In this document: one piece after another, positions 9,701 through 20,894 of the stretch
Layout of the letters: each line of letters starts with the position of its first letter
Position numbering within the stretch: the first letter of the stretch is position 1
Origin: Microglena sp. YARC
Lineage: Eukaryota > Chlorophyta > Chlorophyceae > Chlamydomonadales > Chlamydomonadaceae
Assembly: GCA_022414725.1 (NCBI GenBank)
Contig: CM039465.1
Span: 16,683,597-16,747,596, forward strand
Direction of reading: 5' to 3'
Length of the DNA: 64,000 nucleotides
Translations under genes and position numbers: made by a program
The notes under the pieces: model-generated
Databases searched by the model: none
Told to the model about the DNA's origin: nothing
The model's input: the letters and a program-made list of their open reading frames with translations, nothing else

Positions 9701-12081
9701 CCTGCTGGTCCCCTGGCATATCAATATCAAACATCCCAAGAAAGGATACCACAACTGAGTGATACTAGCCCATGTGGACACAGAAATGAGGGTAATCAAA
9801 TATTGAATTTTATTATATTATATTATATTATATTATATTATATTACATTACATTATATTATATTATATTATATTATATTATATTATATTATATCATATCA
9901 TATCATATTACATTCTACTAAATACATGTTTATTGTATTGCTGAGTGACAGCGCTCAGTAACAGAGCAATAGGAAGCATGCAGAGCTGTTGAACATGACC
10001 TGGTTCTGCATGTGACAGGATCCACTGTGCCCACTGTACCTAAAAAGCAAAAACACCCTTGCCATAGATTTTCTTTTCGGCTACGTGCAGCAGCTTCTAG
10101 GCAGATCCCTGACTCATCTATTGTGGTATGCATACGGATTTCAATAGGTGTAGTGTACTGATAACATAACCGTCCAGGTGCAGACTGCGCCAGGATCGGC
10201 TGGATAGGCAGGCATGAAAGCTGCCTAGAAGAAAAAAAAGAAAAAACACAACCCTTGCGACAACTGCCACTAAGAGGCTAAGTCTACACAGGACTTCCTC
10301 CTCAAAATGCCGACTTCCAAAATATGTGTGAATAAAATATGGGCGACTATTTGCCTCGTGCACTAAGACTCTAGGTCCCGTGCGTCACACTCATGTTCAT
10401 GCCATGCATCCATGCAACTCCCCACCTCACTCCTACCCCATAGCCACCACCCACACCTCCCCATCACCCTGCCCCACCACCAACCCATGCACCCCCCCCA
10501 CCCTTACAGCCACAACTCACCCTCTTCCCACACCTCCCCATCACCCTGCACCACCACCAACCCATGCAAACCCCACCTGAACCCCGGCTCTACCCCCAGC
10601 ACATGATTCCGCCCCCCCCCACCCCCCCACACACACCCCCACACACGCCCCTCCCACACACACACCCATGCAACCCCTCACCCATACAGCCACCCTCACC
10701 CTACACCTCCCCATCACCCTGCCCCACCACCAACCCATGCAAACCCATGCAAACCCCACCCTAACCTTGGCTCTACCGCCAGCCCATGATTCCACCCCCC
10801 CACACACACACCCCTCCCACACACACACCCATGCAACCCCTCACCCTTACAGCCACCACCCATCCTCACCCCACACCTTCCCATCACCCTGCCCCACCAC
10901 CACCCAATGCAAACCCCACCCCAACCTTGGCTTTACACCCAGCCCATGATTCCATCCCCCCACCCCCCCACATCCACCAACCCATGCAACCCCTCACCCC
11001 TACAGCCACCCACCACCCACCACCCACCCTCACCCCACACCTCCTCATCACCCTGCCCCACCACCACCCCATGCAACCCCCACCCCAACCTCGGCTATAC
11101 CTCCAGCACATGATTCCACCCCAAACCGAACCACCTCTCCCTACCACCAACCCATGCAACCCCTCACCCCTACCCTATTGCATGATAACATCAACATACC
11201 TGTGGAAGGTGGCTTGCACCACCATGAGTGTGGCGCCCTCCGCTTTTTATCTAAAGCCAGGAACTCGACTACCTGCAAGGAGATTGAACTCAGAGTCAGG
11301 GCTCTGTCCGAGGTTCAATAAAGGTCAAGGAACCCAAGATCCGTGGTTGGGCTTGACTTACTTGTTCCACAGCCTTGAGAAAGCTCTTGTGCTTGGCTTT
11401 TTGGAGATATCCCTTACCCACTCCCTGTTTGAAGTCCACCACATCAAGAGGGGATAGCCAGGCAATCTCCAGGGTGCCAAAAAACTGCATAGCAAAAAAA
11501 GGTGTTACCAGCTGCCCTAACCAAGAATCTGAAATGTTTCGACTCGAGGGCGGATCTAACCATGGAATCTACATTGACTCAACTTACCATGATGGGTACA
11601 TTCACGTCTTTCTTGTGGCCCACATTGCCCAGTCGCTTCTGAGCAGCTTGCTTGCTCAAGACTTGCGCCTGGGTGTCATGGGAAGTCGAGAGTAGTGAAT
11701 AATCTTAAACGCTTGAATAAGCGAGAGGAAGAATGAGCATCAGCATGAATGAAAATGCAATGTAAAGCCGGTAGCAGTAGCAGTGAAGCATGACCCCAAG
11801 TTACCCCAGACAAGGCTCGCAATTCACTCAGATGAATATTCCGTGCGAGGAGGAAGCAAAGGCAATATATATAAGGCATGTGTCCAATGCATAATTAGGC
11901 TGCTCGGAAGGTCGCGTTACGTTTGCCAGATGCAAACGGCATTGCTCGCTCAGGCATCCATCTGCACACTCACTGGCCAAAATGGATAGCCCCTGACTCG
12001 CCCCCAGACCACTTTAGCAGCGAGAGCATCTTGCTGACACTTCAACGAGCACAAGATCTCGGCTCCCTCCGGAAGCGCCAT
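651..12081 (-). CDS. PWWP-domain nuclear protein, seven exons seen, 3' part beyond window start
   Basis: I joined seven minus-strand exons: 12081-11974, 11668-11588, 11484-11362, 11272-11200, 9197-7047, 6121-3978 and 785-651. All borders are GT-AG and every phase agrees, giving 1605 codons with no stop. Residues 17-104 or so form a PWWP domain: [13 protein letters not shown], a linker of basic residues, then [16 protein letters not shown] domains bind methylated histone H3 tails and DNA, so a chromatin reader in the nucleus is the likely role (family knowledge). The rest is low-complexity: basic AT-hook-like GRP patches (GRPPK, GRPGRP), a long Glu/Asp tract, and a 26-30-residue repeat array. 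No catalytic domain is visible in the window; one may lie in the missing C-terminus. The ATG at 12081 is the first in the PWWP reading frame and opens exon 1. Exon joins are inferred from phase and splice consensus, not from transcripts. Confidence 0.8.
786..2430 (-). repeat. Tandem partial copies of PWWP exon 7 5' end plus acceptor, in GGGAT/GGGGT repeat
   Basis: The intron upstream of exon 7 contains about a dozen copies of a block which, on the minus strand, reads CTCTTTGCAG followed by the first ~25 nt of exon 7. Between copies lie variable runs of (GGGAT)n and (GGGGT)n in plus orientation. Copies are seen near 868, 1013, 1084, 1222, 1369, 1432, 1571, 1702, 1838, 2234, 2320 and 2413. Each retains an AG acceptor or a near match. 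Confidence 0.75.
2431..3110. repeat. GTGTGATTGG repeat and ~119-bp minisatellite
   Basis: 2431-2590 is a degenerate GTGTGATTGGGT repeat. 2615-3110 holds about four copies of a ~119-bp unit (GGTTTCGGACAC, TTCGGAGAACTTGGTC, CTTCCGGCGATGGAGG). It lies inside the intron between PWWP exons 6 and 7. Confidence 0.75.
3115..3950. repeat. CCACCCTCACC-type minisatellite
   Basis: This is a C-rich array of short units such as CACTACCACCTTCACCCTCC, intronic in the PWWP gene. Long open frames through it are a by-product of the 3-base bias and are not genes. Confidence 0.8.
3978..6121 (-). CDS. PWWP gene exon 6: long low-complexity exon
   Basis: This 2144-nt exon is open throughout. The acceptor CTGGTAG at 6122-6123 was chosen because its two-base start restores the phase left by exon 5; the stronger-looking CTTGCAG 26 nt downstream would break the frame. 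The donor is GTAGGT after a residue run ending ELKWPE. It is rich in Ser, Pro, Gly, Glu and Arg. The last ~170 residues are less biased ([43 protein letters not shown]) and may fold. I do not recognise the domain. Confidence 0.7.
6140..6365. repeat. Degenerate TTTAGGG telomere-type repeat followed by CACCAGTGTATCAGTG repeat
   Basis: 6146-6216 contains several TTTAGGG and GGTTTAGGGTTTAGG words of plant/green-algal telomere type. 6220-6365 is a short-period repeat built on CACCAGTGTATCAGTG. Both are in the intron between PWWP exons 5 and 6. The rest of that intron (6366-7046) has no gene I can support; a GGAT run lies at 6925-6970. Confidence 0.65.
7047..9197 (-). CDS. PWWP gene exon 5: basic, acidic and tandem-repeat region
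   Basis: This 2151-nt exon is open throughout. It begins after CCCCCACAG and ends at CAGG|GTGAGT. The N-terminal third is Ser/Lys/Arg/Pro-rich, with GRPPK and GRPGRP patches resembling AT-hooks and nuclear localisation signals (PPKRAKR). A stretch of about 90 residues encoded near 8000-8290 is almost only Glu, Asp, Val and Gly. The C-terminal third (about 7130-7800) is a tandem array of a unit near [16 protein letters not shown]. Such regions are usually disordered. I see no enzyme motif. Confidence 0.72.
7130..7800 (-). repeat. Coding tandem repeat in PWWP exon 5
   Basis: About nine in-frame units of 66-90 nt encode variants of [16 protein letters not shown] followed by a Pro/Lys-rich spacer. 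The units stay in frame and vary mostly by substitution, which suggests they are translated. Confidence 0.75.
9472..9650. repeat. AT-rich dispersed repeat, copy 1
   Basis: This copy shares TAATATTAGTGAATAAATA, GTCGGACGAGCCGTCTCACC and a terminal CCGTTCCCTA with the copy at 37679-37846. It is short, non-coding and AT-rich, so probably a MITE-like element. It lies in the intron between PWWP exons 4 and 5. Confidence 0.65.
9808..9915. repeat. ATTAT pentanucleotide microsatellite
   Basis: A run of about twenty ATTAT/ATTAC/ATCAT units. Confidence 0.9.
10072..10245. mobile_element. MITE family A, degenerate copy 1
   Basis: The left end GGCTACGTGCAGCAGCTTCT matches the terminal inverted repeat of the copies at 14249, 28157, 41688 and 51662, and an inverted AGCTGCCTAGAAG lies near 10212. 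The copy is diverged and its exact ends are unclear. It sits in an intron of the PWWP gene. Confidence 0.5.
10385..11190. repeat. ~130-bp minisatellite in PWWP intron 4
   Basis: About six units carry CCATCACCCTGCCCCACCAC, CCATGCAAACCCCACC and CAGCCCATGATTCC. I see no exon copies in this array, unlike those flanking exon 7. Confidence 0.8.
11200..11272 (-). CDS. PWWP gene exon 4
   Basis: This 73-nt exon reads [18 protein letters not shown]... and ends with one extra base, which matches the two-base start of the exon at 9197. The acceptor is CTCCTTGCAG and the donor GTATGT. I recognise no motif beyond a KKRR basic patch. A minisatellite array fills most of the following intron. Confidence 0.7.
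11362..11484 (-). CDS. PWWP gene exon 3
   Basis: This exon has 41 codons starting [12 protein letters not shown] and ending KSFLKAVEQ, in phase 0 on both sides. The acceptor is CTATGCAG and the donor GTAAGT. FFGT plus the following W-x-x-P is the second PWWP hallmark; the KGY...[11 protein letters not shown] stretch matches the helical C-terminal part of the domain. Confidence 0.88.
11588..11668 (-). CDS. PWWP gene exon 2
   Basis: This exon has 27 codons ([12 protein letters not shown]...KKDVNVPIM) in phase 0 on both sides. The acceptor ends ACACCCAG and the donor is GTAAGT. It encodes the middle strand and basic loop of the PWWP fold between the PFWP motif and the FFGT motif. Confidence 0.85.
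11974..12081 (-). CDS. PWWP gene exon 1 (start codon, N-terminal half of PWWP)
   Basis: This exon has 36 codons beginning with [10 protein letters not shown] and ending in the PWWP-defining GYPFWP. The donor after the last Pro is GTGAGT. The motif [13 protein letters not shown] is the aromatic-cage strand of PWWP domains (the W in PFWP replaces the second W). The exon ends in phase 0 and joins exon 2, which continues with AQVLSK, as in typical PWWP domains. Confidence 0.85.
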
Positions 12082-13763
12082 GCAGCTAGGTTAAGGTCTG
12101 TTCATCATCGCGAGGCTTGTTTCAAGTATTTCGGACATTGAAGGTAAAAGAAGGGAGCAGGTAGAGAGCGAAAGGCGCTTGGACAGAAACCCTGCCAGTT
12201 GAAAAGTCGGAAGGCAGGGGGGTACAATCAATCGAATGCGAACAGAGGAGCTACTTTAAGCGCGCTCTTATTGCGCTCTTATGAGCGAAGTAAATTAATT
12301 GAAAGGGCCCCTAGCGGTCCCGAGGAGCAGCAATACGGGCTGGCGCAGGGCTGGATCCTGAATCCACTGACGGTTGGAGGTTGTGGAGGTAGTACCGCGG
12401 GGTATTTTTGTGGGCCAGCTAGGACCTGAAGCGGTCCACGGGACCTCCCAGGGGCGGACCTCCCGAGTCGGGACCTCGCCTCGAGACCTCGGGACAATTA
12501 AAATCAGATATTAAAATGATCGACATGGGACTCGATGGGACGAACTTTCAAATCCCTTGAAAATGAGACCCGCATTTGCATGGACGAGACAGTTACCCGT
12601 TCAGATCCAAAGGTCAGATGCCACAAGAGGGACAAGTCTGGATGCTCACTTGAATGTGATTTTGGGCGAAAAAACATTTGAGCGAGATGCAACAATGGGG
12701 CTCCGAAATTGAAACATAAACGCCAGGGGTTGTGAGACTGTCAGATCCTTCGTGGCCCATTGAAGACATGGCATTTTTCCTCTAGAACTTTAAATGCCAT
12801 TCGGACAATGGGTGGAAATCTAAATGGGTGCTATTAGACCCTGTAGACGTTCACTGTGGACTGTAACTCTGCAGGTGGGACTTGGCCCAACCTCGTATAT
12901 GATAATAATGCTCGTAATCAAGCTGGGTCTAGGCTATCATAATTCAAAACGAAGGATGGACCAGGGATGGACTGATCAACTGGGTCTCTCCCATTTGATT
13001 CCCACCACTCCTGAATTACAGACGGTCGGCTGAGTCAGACACGTGTAGAATTTGGTACTTGTGGTACTGTACAGCCTATCTGTTATAGGAGGGAGCCGGC
13101 GGCTTGTCCCGTGTAAACTACCGTATCCTCGAACTTTATAGTTCGTTTCCCCACATATTTACTTCTTAATTATCCATATCTGGTGTCACTGCATGAAACT
13201 CGGGACACGATCCCAGCCCATGTTGCCAAGCCACCATTTGATCAAAACGTCCGATAGGTACGACAGGTCAAATTTTGCGAAGCTGGAGACCAATGAGTAA
13301 TATATTCATTTTAATCGCCGATTTGAAATTTTGAATTTTCGCAGCTCGCTGTTCAAGTCTGCACTCTATGGTCGCCTCAGGTCGGCTCCTCATAGACGGC
13401 GGGCAACCTCGTGCCAGGACCTGGCAGGAAGCCATCCTGGCCGGTCAGGCGGCCCAGGCAGTCGTGTATGAGACGGCTGTATATCGTATCATAAGAAAAG
13501 TTATTTTTTGCAGCAGCAGCCAAAATAGCAGCAGCAGACGCGTATTCAAGAAGCAAAATCATCGGCGGCGAATCAAGATGGAACCTTGTGGTTCAAGTAG
13601 GGGGTTTATTAATAGCTGCGCCACCAAAACGGTGGTTGGGAGTTTGGTTTGTTTGTCCTCGACACACCCCTGATGTAATGGGTTTTTTGCTTTGAGGGTG
13701 CTTTTTCTTTTTGTTTAAAGCACAGAGTCTCATACACCCTCGCGGTGTCAAGTAGACTTTAAC
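12082..13763. other. Intergenic region upstream of the PWWP gene
   Basis: I see no supportable gene here. 12425-12500 holds five GGGACCTC words and is locally GC-rich. The promoter of the minus-strand PWWP gene should lie just above 12081, but I see no clear TATA box or other element. Confidence 0.5.
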
Positions 13764-14215
13764 ATGTAATGTAATGTAATGTAATGTAATGTAATGTAAT
13801 GTAATGTAATGTAATGTAATGTAATGTAATGTAATGTAATGTAATGTAATGTAATGTAATGTAATGTAATGTAATAATGTAATGTAATGTAATGTAATGT
13901 AATGTGATGTGATGTAATGTGATGTAATGTAAATGTAATGTAATGTAATGTAATGTAATGTAATGTAATGTAATGTAATGTAATGTAATGTAATGTAATG
14001 TTATGTAATGTAATGTAATGTAATGTAATGTAATGTAATGTAATGTAATGTAATGTAATGTAATGTAATGTAATGTAATGTAATGTGATGTAATGTGATG
14101 TAATGTAATGTAATGTAATGTGATGTAATGTAATGTAATGTAATGTAATGTAATGTAATGTAATGTAATGTAATATAATAATGGAATGGAATGGAATGGA
14201 ATGGAATGGAAGTAG
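13764..14215. repeat. TAATG pentanucleotide microsatellite
   Basis: About eighty tandem TAATG units with occasional TGATG variants and single-base slips run to about 14175, followed by GGAAT units. Confidence 0.95.
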
Positions 14216-14248
14216 ATACCAGGGCGGGTGCAGGCACGCCGGGCGTGT

Positions 14249-14445
14249 TTTCCTTTTCAGCTACGAGCAGCAGCTTCTAAACAGCTCCCGGAGCCAGCCA
14301 CTGGGCTAAGCCCAAAGATTTCAACGGTGCTGGACATGTATTTTTGCCAGCTTCCTGACACACTCCGTTGCTATGGGTTCGGCTGGGTTGCTAGTCGGGG
14401 GAGCTGCCTATAAGCTGCTGCTGGTAGATGAAAAGAAAAACTGAC
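14249..14445. mobile_element. MITE family A, copy 2
   Basis: The ends are inverted repeats: TTTTCAGCTACGAGCAGCAG at the left and a matching GCTGCTGCTGGTAGATGAAA at the right. There is no coding capacity. The interior shares CAGCCACTGGG and AGCCCAAAG with the copy at 51662. Confidence 0.7.
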
Positions 14446-14823
14446 ACGCCCACAGCTTTGAGGTGACTATGGCCAATCCAATTCAAGGCATATTGAAAAC
14501 ACCACCCCAAGGCATGCGGGCAGTGTTTAAACAGTGCCATAGTCCTTATGCCACTCTATAATTAAACAATGCCATGTTCATTGGTGCACTATTTAATTGC
14601 ACAGTGCCATAGTTAGTGTGGCCATATTGGACTCAACAACGACATAGCATTGTGGTGACATATATACCGGTACAACTAAACAGTGCCCTAATTATTTATG
14701 GCAATGTTTAATAAAAAAATACAGTGCCATCGTCATTGTGGCAATGTTTAATTACACAGTGTCATGTTTATTTATGATACTGCTGAACTGCCTGCCCCAA
14801 TTGTTTAGTTGAGATGCTAGTTG
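14446..14823. repeat. Degenerate CAGTGCCATAGT repeat
   Basis: Several diverged units around ACAGTGCCATAGT and GGCAATGTTTAAT lie between the MITE and the outer Copia element. I see no gene. Confidence 0.55.
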
Positions 14824-14828
14824 CTTCC

Positions 14829-15200
14829 TATCAGCATCAATTGCGGTTCACTCAATCGTTTTATGACTTAGTGACTACTTATGTACTTCCTTAGAACTAT
14901 CGGTACAGACAGTAACTGTCTGTACTGTGTCAGCTTCCCGTAGACTGTGTCATCCTTAATGACACAGTGACAGCTTCCTGTAGGCTGCTCACCGGTTCCC
15001 CTGACACACGCTGTATTGCCTGCGCCAGGCTTAAGATTCCTGGCTTAGGTTCTAGGCTTAGGTTCCAGGCTTCCGCCCCTTCCACCGCTGGTGTCTTTTG
15101 GTTCGCCTGTCCTTGTAAAGTTATTCTCATCTCCGTGTATAGATTGGCGCGTCTGACCGCTGCAAGCATCTGTCCACTCTCTGAAGTGTTTAAGCTGATA
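14829..15200 (+). repeat. 5' LTR of outer Copia
   Basis: 372 bp, carrying two short hairpins: ACAGACAGTAACTGTCTGT and GTGTCATCCTTAATGACAC. The four differences from the 3' LTR (about 1%) indicate a fairly recent insertion. Confidence 0.93.
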
Positions 15201-16345
15201 GGTTATACGGTCCTTCATTCTACCCACTGCTTTATTTATTCAATGCAACTTCCGCGAGGGCCTCCCGCCGGCTTCGAGAAACTCCATCTTCAAAATGGTC
15301 TTTCTTGGTCGCGTGGTATGCGCCATGTCATTGTGAGCAATCGCTGCGACCACGTCCTTCCTGAGGAGCCGAAGGTCCCCAATGATTGGCTTGATGAGCG
15401 CGCGTCGACGGCCTCTGCTGCCGGAGAAGAGTCTCCTTCCGCCATCGTGGAAGCCACCCCCAGTCATTCCTCCAACTTTCCTGTTCCTTCTCCTAATGTC
15501 CGCTTCCTCTCTCCTGAGGTTGAGGACGTTCTAATGACTCTCTGTGATGTTCAGTCCCAGATCATTGAGTATTCTTCGGGCGTCATTCCTCCTACCGCCC
15601 GCTTCTGGAATGATCACATTACTGATGCCGATCTGACTGAGGATGAGGAGGAGGGCGATGATGATGACGACTTTGATGATGACGACTTGAAGATTGCTAC
15701 GAGCGCGGACAACGGTGGAGGCACTCCGTCTACCTCTACTCTACTCGAGTCTTTGACACTTCTCCTGTCTCGCCTGTTTTTGAGCTTGCGCCTCCGCCTG
15801 TACCTGTGCAACCGGTCGGGCAGGAGGCGGCATTCTCCAGGCCGTCTAAGCTGGGTACTGCTTCTTTCGTCACTGCTCCCAACCCCCTCGAGCGAGCTGT
15901 CGCTGGCTACAATCTGCGTTCTGCATTTGCGGCTGGAACTTCGCAGGAGCCCCCACCGCCTCCGCCGGTGGAGATGCCACCCCCTCCCCCTCGCTCCCCC
16001 TCCCATGGGACTGCCCCTGTCTTGTCAGTCTTGGGAGCATCTGCTCACTGGAGGACCTGCTCCGGACCTGACATTGAGGAACTATCGACTTGTCCGTCGG
16101 GCTCAAGTGGATGCTGATTCTGTGGATCGCACCCTGTTCGGTAGGCTGAGTGTTCCGCTGACTCAGGCTAACAAAGATAGCAAGGGTCGTGCACGTCGTG
16201 TGATGGTTCTCAGTGAGCTAGGACAGCAATGTCGCCTTTTCTTAGGTCCTGTTACTGTAGGCATTCAGTACCCCTCTGAGCGAGACTGGTGTTACTTTTG
16301 GAGGTGGGTGGCGCGCTGCTGCCAAGAAGGTAGGCTACCAGTTTT

Positions 16346-16591
16346 TGTGAGTTTCCGGAGTATGTGCAGAGCACAGAGACGAGGGGAAGACGGTAAGGAT
16401 AAGATCTTTACAGTTAGATAAGCATTCGATCAATGCGCTAGGAGAAAGTACTGGGATGCCGTGGTACCTCATGGTACCGGCATCAGAGTCCGTGCCATAG
16501 CTGGCAGTGGCACAGCAGTACAGTGCAGCAGGGAGGAGTCCTGTGCACTCTAAGTCACTCTAGGTGAGCCGGTAAAACCCGGTGAATAACA
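16346..16591 (-). repeat. 3' LTR of nested Copia
   Basis: 246 bp; one G/A difference from its partner in the GGCAGTGGCACAG region. Confidence 0.93.
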
Positions 16592-16935
16592 TCCCCCCCA
16601 ATTCCTGGTATTCTTCATGGTGGAGAATTCCTGGAATTAGAGGAGTCTAAAGAAAACTAGAGGGACTTTAAATATTCATAGGTAGTAGTGCTATGTATGA
16701 TAAAACTGAACTGACTGGTGGACAGACTTAAGAAGGCAGGCTGAAATGGGTACATGTAAAGACAGGATTGATCCAAGAATATCCTGTAGGACAGGACTCT
16801 GCTCAAGGCTAAACTTAAATAGAAGAAAGCAGTCAGTAAAAATGCAATCAATCAATATCTAGGGAAAAGCTTGAACTTTGGATCTGTTAGGAAATCTAGC
16901 ATGGTCTCAGAGGGGCTGCAGTGGCATTGACAAGA

Positions 16936-19900
16936 TTAATCAAGCTTGATCTTTCCAGTGCAGCCAATCTGCTGTCTGAATGCACAGAACTTGGACCTGG
17001 GCAGAGCTTTGGTGAGTATGTCAGCCATGTTGTCAGCAGTGGGGATCCAGTTGAGCTTGATGCCTTCTTTCTTGGATTGCTCTTTGAGGAAGTGGAATCT
17101 TGTTTCCTTATGCTTGAGCCTGGAGGAGAGCTTCTCTTGGTTCCATGCACTGAGTGCAGCTTGGTTGTCACCATTAATGGTGAGTGCAGGGGGCATGGTA
17201 CCTGTGGCAGAGAATTGCAGTTTCCTCAACCACATTCCTTCTTGGGCTGCAGAGGTAGCTGCCATGAACTCAGCTTCTGTGGTGGACAGGGCAGTGGCAG
17301 ATGCTTGGATTTTGGATGCCCATGAGATGGCTCCCCCCTGGTTGAGGAAGACATAGCCTGTTGTGGACTTCCTTGTGATATGGCAGGCAGCATGGTCAGA
17401 GTCACAGTAGCCAGTGAGGAGTTTCTTGGAGTGGTTGTAGGTGATCCCATGGTCAGGGGTGTTGGAGAGGTACTTGAGGATACCTGTTGCAGCTTCCATG
17501 TGGTCATGGAGGGGTGAGCACTGTGCCTGGCCAATCTGTTGACAGCTTGTGCAATATCAGGTCTGGTGTTGACTGCCAGGTAGTTGAGGGATCCTACAAT
17601 CTGGGCAAGGGGAAGACCAGAGTCTGGTGTGTCCTTTTCAGGATAAGGGAGGGGAGCATCAGGCTGCAGTGGGATGGGGAACCTGGTGCTGTTGGGCTCA
17701 GGGAGCATGCTGTGTGCCTTGAGCAGATCTTGAGTGAACCTGGATTGGCAGATGTGTAGGGTTCCAGCAGTTGCATCTCTGGTGATTTCATAGCCCACAA
17801 AGACAGATGGTTCTCCAAGATCTCTGGTCTTGTAGAGCTTCATGATTTTGTCTTTGTACTGCTGTAGGATGTCCTTGTCAAAGGACAGCAGGAGAAAGTC
17901 ATCGACCCAGAGGAGGACCCAGATGAGGGGTCTTGTTGTTGTCCCAGGGAGTAGGAAGAGGCCTTGGTCAACATCAACTTCTCTGAAGCCAATGGCTGTC
18001 ATATCCTCTTTGACTTTTAGATACCACTGCCTTGATGCTTGCTTCAGACCATATAGGCATTTCCACATGCGGCAAACCCTGTGGTCTCTTTCAAACCCTG
18101 GGGGTTGGGAACAGTACAGTTCCTCTTCCACTACTCCATTGAGGAATGCTGTGGAGACATCAAGCTGAGCAAGATGAGCTGAGGGGTCTGCAGCCATGGA
18201 CAGGATGTACCTGATGGTGGCATGTTTGGCAACTGGTGCAAAGACTTCATCATAGTCCATGCCAGGGCGTTGAGCATATCCTTTTGCTACTAGACGTGCT
18301 TTGTACCTGACTAGCTGACCATCCACTGATTGCTTGATGTCAAAGACCCATCTAGTACCTATGGCTTTGGCTCCATGTGGGAGTTCTGCTAGAGTCCAGG
18401 TGTTCATTTCTGCTAGTGCTGCTAATTCTGCATCCATGGCAGCCTTCCAATCCTTTGCTTGAGGGCAATCCAGTGCTTCTCTTTCATTCTTGGGTATGAT
18501 GATCTCGTCTGCAGCTAGGAATGCTAGGTGGTTAGGTGCATGCCTTTCTCTGCCACTACGGCGAGGTTGTGTTAGGGCAGCTTCTGGTGGAGGGGTCGAT
18601 GCCTGTTGTTGTGCTGGTGCAGGAGAGGTGAGTGCATGTTCTGGTGCATTGCCTTGTGATGCCATGAGGTTGGGGAGGTCATTTGTCTGGGACTGTGTGG
18701 GGTTGTGTTCATTTCCGTGTTCAACATTGTTGTTGGGTTGATGTGCACTTTGCTGTGGGGCAATGGTTTCTTGCTGGTGCAGTGAACTGGGCAGGTAGCT
18801 ATCATCTATATCTTCTGTTGATCCCCATGCTCCCATGTTTGCCTTGTTTCTATCTTTCACGTTATGCTTCAATGGCTTTGTTTTCTGAGGGAGAATGGGA
18901 TGGTGAGGGAGCGTCTTCATCAGGTTCACCAGGGGTGTCTTCTTCATACATACCTAGAATTTCAGCATCTGCACTTGGGAATCCATTCTTTCCTGCCAGG
19001 TTCTCAGACTCATTGAAGGTGATGTCTCTAGCATCATAGATCTTATGGTTGGAGTCTACAACTCTGTAAGCCTTTCTGATGTGGGAGTAGCGAATGAGTC
19101 TAGTGATTTTGGCTGATGGTGCAAACTTCCATGTCCTGGATTTGGGTGGTATGTGGACGTAGGCTGTGCACCCAATGGTTCTGAGGTGATCAATCTTAGG
19201 CTTGACTCCATGGAACATTTCATAGGGAGTTTTGTCTGAGTCGGAAGTGGGGCTGAGGTTTCTTAGGATGCTAGCATTTTTCACCATGTCAGCCCAGTAT
19301 CTGTTAGGAAATTTGGATGAGATGAGGAGTGCAGTGGCTCTGTCATGGAGAGTGCGGTTGAGGCGCTCTGCTGCTCCATTTGTGGCTGGATTGTTAGGTA
19401 CTGTGAAGTTGAGGGCGGGTAATGCCTTTCTTTTTGCACCAGTTTTTAAACCGGTCGCAGGTGTACTCTGATCCATTGTCACAGAAAATTGTGCCTATTT
19501 TGTTTTCTGTAAGGACTTCATACCGTTCCAGTTCATGCATGGTTTCTTTGGGCACTGTGTGTTTGTTTTTGTGGAATGTGACTATGGAGTACTTTGAGTG
19601 GTCATCTAGAAAGCCTTGGAAGTATATGCTGCCATTTAGACTGGGTACTTTCATCTTTCCACTCATGTCAATGTGGATGATAGCCAAGGGTCTTTTTGCA
19701 CGTGTGGATGATGTAGGATAGGGGTTCTTGTCCATTTTGGAGAGGACACATATTTCACACGTCTGCTTTCTCATTTTGTTGCAGGCTGCAGTGGTGACAT
19801 CTGTGCCTGTGACCATGTGTTCAGAAATTAGTCTGACTAAACTGCTGTAAGCAAGGTGACCCATTCTGTTGTGGAGAAGTTCTGCTGTTTGTTGGGTGTT

Positions 19901-20894
19901 TCTGGAAATGGCGGCCATGGCTATGTTCAGACATGTCCCATGGATAAGGGTATTGTCAGGGACAAGGGTGGGAGTGAGGTAGAGATTCTTGTTCTTTGAC
20001 CCAGTGATGATGACTTTGTTAGTGATGGTCATGGTGCAGGCCTGAGAATCAAACTGAACTAACATAGAAGGGTTGGCTTTGATGGCTGCAGCCATTGACA
20101 TGAGGTTAGGAGTGTTAGGGTCATCATTGAGATGAACATTTCTGAGCTTGTGAATCTTTCCATTGTCTCCTCTGATCAGAGCATTTCCAGATCTGGTGAT
20201 GTGAGTATGTCCTGATGCAGTCTGTACTCTGATATGGGGGAATATGTCATGTATGTCATATAACAGGGATTCGTCGCCGGTCATGTGGGAGGTAGCTCCA
20301 GTGTCCATGATCCAGTTTACTGCCATGCGATTTGTGCGTGGGGAGGCATTAAGGGCATACGAAGGAGAATGAGGTGCAGTAGGGGTAGATGCAGGTTCGT
20401 CATATGCTGGCACATTTGATGCGGTTGATTCGGCTGCGACAGGTGAATGCTGTCGGGGTGTGGATCTGGTATCATATTTGGATCTAAGTGCTGCTAGGAT
20501 GTCATCTGGATCGTTATGGAACTTGACCATCCTTCTGATAGGTTCTGAAAGGTGCGCAAGGATGTATTCAATCTGAAACTGAGGTAGTTTGTGAGATCCA
20601 GGAGAAAAGTAGCAGTGGGATACCTTGAGTTCAGCTTCCATAGATTCAAGCCAATCTTGGAAGAAGTGTTGGTGGAAGATGAAGGTCTGACGACGCTCAG
20701 GCTCAGCGGTTGCAGCGGGCCGCATAGTGATGCAACGAAGCAGTTGCAGAGATGGTGCGGCAGAGATTGCGGGTGCAACGGGATGGAGAAGAGGAGCAGG
20801 AGACAGTCGGAGGTGGAGACCAACTGGGGAGGGAGCTGGAGAGTGGGGAGGTCAGGAGGTGGCTGAGAGACGGCTGAGGTTGCGTAATAAGCAA
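16936..20894 (-). pseudogene. Nested Copia gag-pol, frameshifted
   Basis: On the minus strand I see, in order: a very short Gag remnant (20725 to about 20350, no zinc knuckle); protease (MDTGATSHM, about 20310); the integrase HHCC region (LLHNRMGHL, CEICVLSK) and acids in IIHIDMSG and FCDNGSEY. After a frame change near 19430 come the third acid (NGAAERLNRTL) and the integrase C-terminus. After another near 18900 comes the reverse transcriptase (17500-18500, YKARLVAKGYAQRPG). After a third near 17490 comes RNase H (YCDSDHAACH, STTEAEFMA). The catalytic box reads WVDD instead of the usual YVDD. It cannot be expressed as one polyprotein. Confidence 0.88.
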
